A stretch of 64,000 nucleotides of DNA from Dipteris shenzhenensis (taxonomy: Eukaryota; Polypodiophyta; Polypodiopsida; Gleicheniales): assembly GCA_047967505.1 (NCBI GenBank), contig CM106539.1, one strand, 5' to 3'. Under the pieces are notes generated by a model, which saw only the letters and a program-made list of their open reading frames with translations, searched no databases and was not told the DNA's origin. Within the stretch, counting starts at the first letter, position 1. Each line of letters starts with the position of its first letter. Below are positions 23,801 to 35,800 of this stretch, piece after piece. A program made the translations under genes and the position numbers.

Positions 23801-26800
23801 AGGACAGGCAGGTCACATCACTCCATCCACCTCCACCTCCACCGGCCGCGAGAACCGTCATTTTTTCAGAAGACGAGCTGCAGCAGCTCAAGAAAGATGT
23901 GGAATTAGAGAGCTCCACATTACTTTTTGCCCGCATCTTTGGGTTACACCCTTCCAGATCACAGGCTAGAGACTGGATGCTGGCGGCGTTACCAGGAGAC
24001 CTCGCCCCTCACCTCAAGGATTTTCGACTTTTGGGACGTGGATTCTTCCAAGTGGTTTTCGACTCCCACGAGTCCATAGTACTTGTTCTCAAAGCTAATC
24101 CCCTGGCTTTGGGATCGAGGAGGATCGTTCATTTGCCCTACACCTTGGGCTTCGATCCGGTCGAGGAGGACAGGCAGGTCACATCACTGTTCATTAGGTT
24201 TCGTGGTCTTCCTCAGGTCTACCATCAACTGCTTGCCACTATCGGAGCCACATTTGGAATGGTCACGGAGATCTCCTCCCTTCCTGGCATGCCTTCTTCC
24301 TTGGCAGAGGCAGTCAGTGCAGACGGGGTGCCTCGTGTTAGGGTCATTGTCTCTGACCCTGACATCTCAGGTGACCACATTATGCTTCAGCGTCCAGACG
24401 GCTCTCTCTTGCGATAGAGAGTCAAGATTTCAGGTAGACAGGACCAGTGCAGGATTTGCTGGACCCTTGGGCACTTTGCTAGAGACTGCCCAAGGAAGAG
24501 AAAAAGACCCAAGAGGTCTTCTGGTGCGGCTCCTTCACGTACTACCACGACTGCACCTCCCCAGCACCCTGTACCACGCACTCCAGGACCACCAAGAGCA
24601 ACAGGGCGCCCTACTTCGCGCACCCCAGGACCACCAGGGGCAGCAGGGCACCCAATGCCCGCAGCACACCCAGTACCACGATGGAGAGCTATCAGAGCGG
24701 CTCCCTTACCTCAGGAGGAGACTTTTGATCCTGTTCAGACAGACGCCTTCCAGACTCCAGAGGTGGATGTTGCTGCAGCCCCAGACACTACAGTTCCACA
24801 TCAGGAGGGGCCTTTAGATCCACCAGCCCCAGTCACTTTGGTCTCTAACCCCTTGGTTTCTGACCACGAGGGGACTACAGGTACTTCTTCCCCGCAAACT
24901 GTTCCTGCCACAGTCAGGACAACCGAGAAAGTACAGGCGCAGATGAGGGCTCCTGATTCCTCTTCACCCCAGCCACAGGCCTCCTCAACCTCCAGCTCTA
25001 GTTCTGTTGATAGAGGCCTGGCAGGTCCTTCTCCTCCATCTTCCACGAGTGCAGGTCTTCTTCGCACTCCTCGGCCAGACTTGCTTATCAGGAACTCTTT
25101 TTCGGCACTGGCAGATTCAGCAACTTTCATGGATGATGATGAGTTTGTGCCCTCCACCTTAGGAATCCCAGTCATTGGGATTCCTTCTGACAGGGCCTCC
25201 CTTTCAGTAGGTGTGGGGATCCTTTCACCTGTTGAGTTTCCTGCCCTCAGCAGGAGTGTTTCGGCCCAGGGGAAGCTGGTCTCCTCTACTAGGTCGGGTA
25301 AGCCTTTCCATCCAGCATCCTCCTGTCAATGAGGATAGTCAGCTGGAACATACAGGGCCCAGGCGGAGTTCCACACCGTCGCCGTAGGCAGCTGATCCGG
25401 AACCAGCTTCATCCAGGCATCACTGGAGGTGCTATTGATATCCTTTTTATCCAGGAACACAAGCTGGATGCTAGTGATTGCTCTAAGTCTGGCAAACTGC
25501 TTTCAGGACATACCTTCTGGTCGCCTGCTATGGGCACAAGGGGAGGTACTTGCATTTCGGTCTCTCTTTCTATTCTCCCCTTGGTTGCTAGTCATGGTAT
25601 TATCTCCCCTTCTAGAGCTCAATGGATCATTATTTTGATTGGAGGGCATAAGATTGGTCTTCTCAATCTTTATGCTCCCAACAACAGAGGGGAGCGGATC
25701 TCCTTTTGAAAGGAGTTACTCTCTTGGGCCCCCATTGCAGATTCTTGGATCATTGGTGGCGACTTCAACATGGTTGAGTTGCCTTCAGACAAAAAGGGAG
25801 GCAGACAGGGTGGAATTCATTCTTTAGAGAGGGCAGCCTAAGATGCCTCTCTCTTTCAGTTCAGTGGCAGAGACACTTGGTTGGATGATGCCTTTCATAT
25901 TATGCCACAGTCACTCCTCTACTCTTGGTCGAACAGGAGAATACACATGCCCATTCATGCACGGATTGACAGATTTTATGTAGACGATTGGGCACTTGAC
26001 AGAGGAGGATCTGTATGCATTTCTACTGGGTTTCCACCTCAGATCATTTTCCAGTGGTGTTGCAGATTCTTGAGCCTCATCGGAGAGTACGCTCTGCCAG
26101 TGTCAGGATTCCGGATGCTTTTTATGCAGAGGAGAGCCTCACGGAGGATATTTTACAGATTTGGGTTTCTCACATATAGGGTGGAGCTGTCCATCCATCT
26201 CAGATAGCTGCAGCCTTATCCAGAATTAGTGACTATTATCATACAGTCGCTGATTCTAGGAGACATGAGATTCTCAGATGTGAGATTGGTATACGCCAGC
26301 AGTTAGCATCCCTTCAGAGGGAAGAGCAGAAGAGGCCCACAGATGCTTGGATTCAGGAGCGCCTTGCTGCAGCAAGGGCTCATTTGCAGACATTGTTGGA
26401 TCAGAGAGCAGAGTATGTCTTTCATGCACGGGAATCCTTTTGGATTCAGATGGGTGGCAGGGTCAACAAACACTTTTTCTCTACTCATGGGCCCAGACAT
26501 AGTAGAGATAGTGTTTCGCAGCTTGTTGACTCAGACGGGGTGCTACAGTCAGATCCTGATGCTGTCATGCGTGTAGCTTCAGATTTTTTTGCATCCCTTC
26601 TTACTGCAGATCCAGGCACACAGGCCATTGATGATGCGAGAGAGGTTATTTGGCAGTGTATCCCTGTATTGGTGAAGGATGAGATGTATGTTTCTCTGTA
26701 TGCACCTTTCACCAATGCAGAATTCAAGACTGCATTACTTGCCCTTCACAAGGGCAAGTGCCCAGGTTCAGATGGACTTACCCCCTCCTTTTTTATTACT

Positions 26801-29800
26801 TTTTGGGAGCAGATTGGTGATCACATTACATCAGCCCTGCAGGGCATGTGGGACTCTGGTGAGATGCTGGACTCACTTACAGATGGTCTCATTCATCTCA
26901 TCCCAAAGGGGGGTAATAGGAATCTTGTGTCTCAATGGAGACCCATCACTCTTTTGGCCACTTTTTACAAGATTCTGGCGAAAGCCATCAGTCTGCGGCT
27001 ACAAGTTCTTCTTCCAGATTTGATTCATGACACGCAGACAGGGTTTGTGCATGGCAGAAGTATTTTTGACAATATTTTCTCATTTTGGGAGGCCTCAGAA
27101 TGGGCCATGCAGAGCTGCCAGAGATTGGCCATTCTACTCTTGGACTTTAAGAAAGCTTACGACAGAGTAGACTGGGATTTTTTAGAGGGTACTCTATCTT
27201 GCTTTGGTTTTTCAGATGCATGGATTAGAGGAGTATCCTCTCTCTACAAATCAGCCCATAGCCAGTTGCTCATTGGGGGGGTAAGAGGGGACAAGTTTCA
27301 GATTTCCAGATCCGTCCGCCAGGGATGTCCTCTTGCCCCGTTTCTTTTTCTGTTTGTGGCGGAAGCTATGAGTATCTACATTAGATCTCAAGCTGATATT
27401 TATGGGCTGAGGCTTCCTATCCGCCGGGAAGAAGAGCTCCTGGATAGTGAGTTGGCAGATGACACGACTGTTTTTTTGGATGCCTCCCCCAGGACACTCA
27501 CTTCCTTCCAGACAGCCTTGGATTTGTTTTGCACGGCTGCAGGTGCACACATTAATTGGCATAAATCCAATGGTTTTTGGATTTGCGAGGATGACATTCC
27601 GGATTGGGGTAATGATATTGGCTTCACTTGGGTACAAAGGGGCTTCTCCGTCAGATATTTGGGCTGCCAGGTTGGGGTGGGCATCTCTCCCTCACAACAG
27701 TTTGCTCCGGTGTTGGAAAGCATCAGAAGAAAGCTTCTTTTCTGGAGCTCAGCCAAACTTGACTTGGCCTCCAGGGTGGTGGTGGTTAACCAGGTTCTTC
27801 TAGCCACGGCATGGTTTGTATGCTCTTGTTGGTGCCACTCTAGGGATTGTATCACTCAGCTTAAGAGACCTGTACGAAACCTTTTATGGAGTGGTCTAGA
27901 TGGCACAACTGATGTTACAGCCAGGGTGGCTTGGGAGACCTTAATTCTTCCTACAAGAGAAGGGGGTTTGAATATCATCGACCCAGATCTACAGTGCAGA
28001 GCTTTACTCTGCAAGTTCGTTGTGAGAGGGCTTATGCCAGGACAAGAGCCTTGGAAGGATTTTTTTATTAGATGCATACAGTCTCGCATGCCCACTTTAG
28101 GAGAGGATTGGACACACAGTACTAGATGGGTTTTCACCACAGCCCACCTCAGGTCTCCCTCTTCCCCTCTTATGGTTGCTATCTTGAAAGCATGGGCCAG
28201 CTTCAGGAGTACTCTTCGCAGGATTCCCCCATCCACCCGTGAAGAGATTGAAAGGCAGCCTATCATGTGGAATGACGGGATTTTGGATGAGCTTGGCAGA
28301 CCACTTGGAGCTTCTCCTTACATGCAATGGCCTAGATGGGAGAGGGACCCTGCATCTACAGTGGGAGCATGGAAAGCCTTCAGGAAGCTTCCTGCAGACC
28401 AACAGGCCGAGATGGTTCTTAATCTCAAAGGGAGTGCAGGGAGAGTCCAACAGATTGATGCAGCCTTGCCCTTGGATTGGGTGGACACAGATGACATGCC
28501 TATTACTTGCTCCACCTGGATGGGGGCATTTTTTAGATTGGGAGTTCCTTTACAAGTGATTGCTTTTCTTGACCCACATGAGGATGCCTTAGTATTTGAT
28601 GTTTCTTCGGGGGGCAGGCTGTCCAGATCCACATACGATATCTTGTTGGAGGTACCGTTTCAGCCAGTCAGGATAGTGGGCTTCATGGAGCATGGCTCTC
28701 TTTCACAGTGGTACTTGGATCCTGACCCGCTTCTCCTCGCCCTTGGCTCATGGAGGCTGTGGCTCTATGGAGGTGTCCTAATTAAGTTTTTGCAGTGGGA
28801 CCCTAGGGAATGGGAATGGATAGATGAAGGGCACCGAGAGAAGGGCATCCCCTTCTTTCGTTACATGGTCAGTAATGCCAGGAAATTCTTGCTCAGCTCT
28901 AGGGGTTGGAAGCCTACAAGAGCTCCTCATTGGGAGAACTTTCAGATTTCTGTTGACTTGCAGAGAATTTTTTGGCAGAGGCTCTGGAAATCCCACCAGA
29001 ATAGAAAAATCACTCTCTTCTTTTGGCTTTTTATTCATGGTGGGATAGCAGTGAACCATTGGAGATTCAAGTTCGGAGCTGACCCTTCTTGCCCTCGTTG
29101 CCTTTTTGCTTTGGAGACAATACAACACTGCCTAGGGGATTGCAGACAGGCGAGAATCATATGGAAGGGGATTGCAAGACTTTTCAGCACTTTTGTTCGT
29201 CTACCTTTCTATATGACCTGGGGATCAGTGGCTTGGCTTACTCTTTCAGGGCCCCAGGTATTTTTTGAGAGACTTGACTCCTCTTGGGCTCTTCACATCC
29301 GACGACACCTTGTGGAGTCGTGCTCTCTAGAGGATGTTCCGACCACTCTTTTCAGGGCTGCTCACTCCCCGGTCGACTCTCCATGGGAGATCGTAGCTAG
29401 CATTGCAGCATGGCACATTTGGAGAGCCAAATGCACTGAGGCTTTGGAGGGTTCTCAGGTTCACCCTTCTCAGATCTTGGCCAGTACTTGGACAAATACG
29501 ATACACACTCTGATGGCCATTTGGGCGACCATGCAAGGATCATCTCGAGCAGCCTCCTCCAGGAGAGTTACTTTTCTCAGAGATTGGAGAGACTCTCCCT
29601 TCTTTGCTGAGACTTCTACAGGGTTGAGATGGCATTTTCAGCCTCAGCCTTGGTTTCTTTCTACCTCATTCCTCTGAGGTGTTTTTATTACATGCTTAGC
29701 ATGGTGTATTTCTGCATAGAGCTTGCTCTAGCGGGTTTCTTTCTTACTTAATAGAAGTCTCTTTTTTGAAAAAAAAATAAAATTCAATTCAGCCTCTTCA

Positions 29801-32800
29801 GTCACTTTGGTGTCAACAAGACTCTCCTCTTTAGAGGTATTTTTATTGACCTCACATGAAACATGATGTTCATCGGTTTATTATGGATTGTGGAGCATTC
29901 CAACAACCAGTCTTTTGAGAAGCAAATTGGGTTATATCAGCCTCTTCCAGTCGCCTCAAGACCTTGGGAGTCCATCCTCAAATGGAAGGTCAAACTGATG
30001 TTGTGAATTGTACCTTGTTTCAAATGATATGAATATATTTCCAACATAAGTTGAAGCTTTAGGATGGTTATTTTCCTTATATCCAACATTGCCTATAATC
30101 ATGTTCCACACTCTTCTATAGGACAAAGTCATTTTGAGAGTTGCTATGGCTATCAACTAGTTCTTCCTATGGATTTGGCCATGCAAACTCCCACATTCAA
30201 AGCTACCTCTTCCAAGGCTACCCAAGATATTCCCAAAGCTGAAGTTTTTACAAAGCATTGTTAGATATTCATTAGTTTGTTCACAATACTTTGGAGCAGA
30301 CACAAGCCAAGTATCAACATCAAGCCAACAAGCATAGATCTCAACCCGATTAAGCCTTCTTTACCCCCTAATATTATTCCAAACTTAGCCAAAGAGGCTA
30401 GAAGCCCACTGAGATCCTCATTGGGATACCTTTCAAATTTATGTTGATTTGTAGAAATGCTTTTGGAAGAGACTCGGGATATCCCTCAGGAATAGAAAAG
30501 TTACTCTTTTCTTTCGGCTTTCTATTTATGGAGGGATTGCAGTGAACCAGTGGAGGTCCAAGTTCTGGGAAAACTGTACTTGTTCTCATTGCCTTTTTAT
30601 TGAGGGGTCTATTCAATATTGTCTTTGGGATTGCAGAAGCACGGATGATCTAGAAGGGATTGCTAGTTTTCTGAGCACCTTTGTACCTTCTCCACTCTTC
30701 ATGACAATTTTTCTTACAAATCTGCACATTCCGCAATGGATACTTGGTGGGAGATTCTGGCGAGCATTTCAGCATGGCGTATTTGGAGATCTAGATGCAC
30801 ACAGGCTTTGGATGGCTCCCAGATCTACCCCTCACACACATTGTCTAGTACTTAGACAAATACCATACATAATTGATGGCCATGTGGACGAGCATGTAGG
30901 GGTCTTTGCAGGTGGCTTTTGCTAGGAGGATAATTTTCCTCAAGAAGTGGAGTGGCTCCCCATTTTTCTTGGAGTCCAGAGGGGGCACTTTCAGCCTTAA
31001 CCTAGGTTTTTTTCTAGATCGATCTAATGAGCATGTTTTAGCCTGCATTGGGTGTTTTCTTCTCATACTTTGCATGATGTACTTAAGCCTCAAGCTTGCT
31101 CTTAGGGTTTCCTTCGTCCTTAATAGAAGTCTTTTCATTGAAAAAGAAAAAAAGAAACAATGAATCAACAAAGACTTACACAAGGAGCTTCACTTTCCAA
31201 TGGGAAACATGCTCGTTGGTCTTAGTGGTCTGTCTTTATGACAGATTCGGAGATCAAATGCTCACTAGGCCACCTATCTCTACCACTTGTTAGAAAATTC
31301 ATTGCCCCACCTGTGAGCCCCCGTTTTGAGGGGACAAGGGGGCAGGAGACTGTAGGGGGAAAGGGGCTAAGGCTACCTAGCTGCATGGAGGACTGCGCCA
31401 GCATGGTACGGAGGCAGTACCAGGGCCAGCCAGTAGCAGCAAAAGGCCACCAGAGGTGGCCTACTTATAGGCTAGACCAGCGAGGTCTGGTCGGCCCACA
31501 TTTAGCCCCAAAAAGGGCCCTAACTAGGTCGGTCCAGTCGGCTGCAGCAGACTAGCCTGGGGCAAGGGACAAGCCTGGCAAGGGTAAGTTCAAAGACTTC
31601 AAGAACAAAAGCAAGACCGAGGATGCAAAGAAAAAGAGGCAAATGAAGTGCTTCTACTGTGAGAAGATTGGTCATTCTGCTAAAGATTGCCGCAAGAAGA
31701 AGGCGGACCTCAAGAAGAAGGAGTCCAAGTCCAAGGAGGAGCCAAAGACTGAATCGGCAAACGTCACGACCAGCACTCTCTTCATCATCACTGAGTATTG
31801 CTCTGCTTATGCAGTTAGTGAAGGAGAGGAAGGTAGGTATGTGGTTCAAAACCATGGAAGGTACGCATCTTGATTCCAAGGTCACTGTTGGGAATAACCA
31901 ATCATGCTCTGTGAAGGGTATCGGTGATATTCCATTCATCATGACCACAGGAAATGAGGAGTTGATTTCTAGTGTACTGTACGTGCCGAATTTGTACAAG
32001 AACCTATTGTCTGTCAGTCAGATGGACAAGCACAATATGTCGGTCTTATTTGACAACGGCAAGGTCATTGTCACATCCAAGGCAAACGGACAGGTGGTGG
32101 CTCAAGGTGTTGAGGAGCATGGGCTATATCGGCTCAACACTCTGTTGGTGCACGAGGACCATGGCAGATCTAGATTATGGCATGAGTAGTCTGGTCACAT
32201 CAACTACGGCACTGTCTCCAAGATGCAGAAGACAAAGATGGTGGATGGACTTCCACCGATTGCAGGCAATGATCGTGTCTGCAGGGCTTGCATGGAAGGC
32301 AAGCAACACAAGGAAAAATTCCCACAGGAGGCCTCATCATGGGCCAAGAAGCCGCTCGAGTTGGTTCACGTCGACATCTGCTGTCCAATGTCAACAAATT
32401 CATCCGCAGGTTCACGGTATTCTCTCTTATTTAGTGAATGATTTCAATCGCATGACGTGGGTATTCTGCCTGGCCAAGAAATCTGAGCCTTTCGAGAAAT
32501 TCAAAGACTGGAAGGCCCAGGTAGAGAAGGAGAGCAGGGAGGTAATCAAAGCCTTCCCCACCGATAGAGGGGGAGAGTTCACTTCTACCGAGTTCAATGG
32601 ATTCTGCAAGAAGCTCGGGATTAAGAGAGAGCTCACTACAGCTCGCACATCTCAGCAAAATGGAGTTGCTGAGAGGAAGCACAGGACCATCACAGAGACA
32701 GGATTGACTAGGTTGCGAGGGAGGAATCTCTCGAAAGCCTACTGAGTGAAGCCGTGAATACTGCCATTCACATCCTCAACAAAACCAAGACCAAGGCTGT

Positions 32801-35800
32801 TGATGGCAAGACTCCATACGAAGCTTATTATGATAAGAAGCGCATCATATCTCATTTAAGGGGGGTTTTCGGTTCTAAAGCATTTGTGCATGTATATAAA
32901 GATGAGCGGACAAAACTGGATTCCCATAGCCGGAGCTTTATCTTTGTGGGGTACAGCAAAGAGTCCAAGGCCTATTGCCTATTCAACCTGGACAAAAATA
33001 AGATCCTTATCAACAGAGATGTGATCTTTGAGGAGACTGAGCCACAGCCTGCAGAAGAGGTTCCAGCATTACCCCCACCCAAGGTCACCATCCGAGAGAT
33101 GGAGCCGAGTGAAGACCCCAAGGAGGAGGAGGAGGAGGAGGAGCATGCCATTTCAGAGCTAGCTCCCAAGTCAACTCCATCAAAAGTACCTCCATCAGAG
33201 AAGAAGCTACCACAATGGTATTTGAAGACTTTAGCAGACCCACGGGTCACGGACATTCCCGAGAGTAGTTCCGGAGCGCAACGGTCTTGGCGTGAACTAC
33301 GCTTAGGTGGCTTAGCTTGTGGAGCCCTGTTCCTTCCAAGAGGCGAAGGATATTTGAGAATGGTAGGAAGCCATACATGCAAAGATGGATGCCATTTTGA
33401 AAAATGACACCTGGAAGGTCATCGGGACTAAATGGGTGTACAAGCTTAAGTTCAAGTCAGATGGAAGCTTGGACAAGTACAAAGCAAGATTGGTGGTGAA
33501 AGGCTATGCACAGTCAGAAGGACTTGACTTCGACGAGACCTTCGCCCCCACAGCTAGGATGGGGAGTAACTTGGAGGAGGAGGTATATGTGGGGCATAGC
33601 CACCAGGATTTCAGATTCCAGGATCCCCATAAAAAGTTTGTAAACTAAAGAAGGCCTTATACGGGCTGAAATAGGCCCCCAAAACTTGGTACTAGCGGAT
33701 AGATGTTTTCTTTCAAAAGATCGGGCTTCAGCGGAGTCCATCGGAGGCAAATCTTTATCTCGATACAGAGGGGGATTTGCGGCTGGTATTGATTCTATAT
33801 GTGGATTCAGATGATTCCCTTCATGACTCTGCGGAGGCTCAGCTTGTTTATGAGGTTATGCATGAAGGGTTTAAAGACACCTGCAAAGGTTGGAAAGACA
33901 CTTCCCACCACTGTCATTATGGTGGAAGTGGATGATATCTTTGATCCAGTTAAGGAGTATGCCTTGTATGCCATTATAATTTTCTTCCCAGGACGGATGC
34001 CTGCTGCAACAGATGTTGGGAATTGGTTGACTCGAACCGTGGGTGGTTCTTATGTCAAAAAAGTTCATTATGCAGCGAGGGGCTTTTTTGAGATCATCAT
34101 GGCTGATGAGGAGCATTGTCAGGATTTGCTGGAGCACTCTCCTCTCTTCTATGGCCAGCAGATTGTCCATGTCCTGCCCTAGTCTCCCACCCAGGATTAT
34201 CAGGCATTGATTCGGCATCATTGCCCTGTTTGGGTAGAAGTTGTGGATTTTCCTCAATGCTTGTCTTCTCTTCTACCTAAAATTGCAGCTTCCCTCGGTA
34301 AGGTGGTATGTCCACCGCGACCCAATGGAAATTCAAATCGCTCCCGCATTTTGTGGGATACAGATCATCCCACTCGAGCTTCATATTCGGTTACTGTGAA
34401 TAATGTTTCCATGGGGAGTGCCTTTTACAAGCTCAAGTGCGAGCTGTTTTGTAGGTGCTTGCTTTGAATGCAAGCAATTTGGGCACATGGCTTCACAATG
34501 CCCTTCCCGAGCTCCACGGATGCCAGTGCAAGCTGAAATGGTTCAGCCTTTGAATAAGAATGCAAATGCCTCTTCTATGGTAAAAAACAAAGGGGTCAAA
34601 CAGTTTTTCTCTGTTCAAGACAAAGGCAAAGCCCTGGCTATCTCAAATGGTAATGCTTCTTTCCCCGTGCCTTTGTCCTCTTCACCTCAGGGAAATGGGG
34701 AAAATTTTTTGACTGATGGATGGCAAACTCCTCGCAAAGTGATCTCCCCTAGGCAACCTTTGCCTTCTCGGACTTGGAGTGGTGCATCCTCTCATGGGAA
34801 AACACCTGCTGAAAACTCTGGTGTTGGGACTGCAAATCAGACCTTGTTTCCTAAGGAAGAAGTTGCTGCACTTTTGTCCTCTCCTCCGGCTGATGCTTCA
34901 TCCCAGGGTAGAGGCCCGGACATTGAGGTGGAAATGCAGACGCAGAGAGCCTGTTTGTTGCTGTAAATACCTATCCCATAATTGTAAATATGCTTGATCA
35001 TCTGAAGTGTGTTACTCTCAATGTACAGGGAATGTGTGATGGTTGCAAATGGAAACTAGTCTGGATTTATATCAAGCAATTGCAGCCTGATATAGTTGCT
35101 TCGCAAGAGCATAATCAGCATATGTATGCTGGTCGGATAGGCCATTTTGTTGCTTACGATATCTTCTATGCTGGAGAGCACTCCTTTTCTGGTGTGGCTT
35201 TTTTGGTAAAGCACAACTTTCAACCTGTTGTGGCTCTCAATGATCGCCATGGTACATGGATTATTGTTCAATGCCTTGTTCAAGGGGAAATTTTTGAATT
35301 TGCATCGGTTTATGCCCCCCAATCTTCTTGTGATAGAGCTTTGATTTGGACTGCCATGCATAGCTATCCATGGCGACAACACCTCAGGCTACACTCATAT
35401 GTTGGCTTCATTTGTGGTGACTTTAATAATGACCCTCCATCGGGTGACAACACCTCAGGCTACACTCATATGTTGGCTTCTGAAACATAGGCATGGTCTG
35501 ATTTTTTGCTTCAGTTGCATCTGGTTGATCTCTGGAAGGAATTACAGCCCATGCTTCCGGACTATACCTTTCAGTATAATGCTCAATCTTCTTATCGGGC
35601 ATGCTTGGACAGATGGTATCAGGTTGATCCACAGCATTGTGATGCCTTTACTTGTTAAATTTGGGTTGATCATGCTTTCACACATTCGGATCATGCTCCT
35701 CTTTGGTTGAGGCTTTCCTTACATGAATTTCCCACTGACGGATTGCCTTGCCAAAGGCTTTTGTTGATTAATAATAGTTATTTGGAGTATGCTGACTTTA

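Larger units (their letters stand above)
22527..29781 (+). mobile_element. Full-length plant LINE (7,255 bp)
   Basis: Bounded by an 11-bp duplication. It starts GAGCTGCTGCTCCTCC, the same start seen at 62647 and 62970, which marks a true 5' end. Order: C-rich leader (22545-23345), ORF1 (23440-25332), ORF2 (25329-29677), 3' UTR and an A-rich tail (29769-29781). ORF1 carries one TAG. ORF2 carries three stops and one 1-nt deletion, all in its first 300 codons, so the copy is not active as it stands. The following 1,100 codons are open. Confidence 0.9.

Noticed and set aside
27251-29128. Minus-strand frames of 100-150 codons over LINE ORF2
   Set aside because: Shadows of the coding strand with no recognisable domain.
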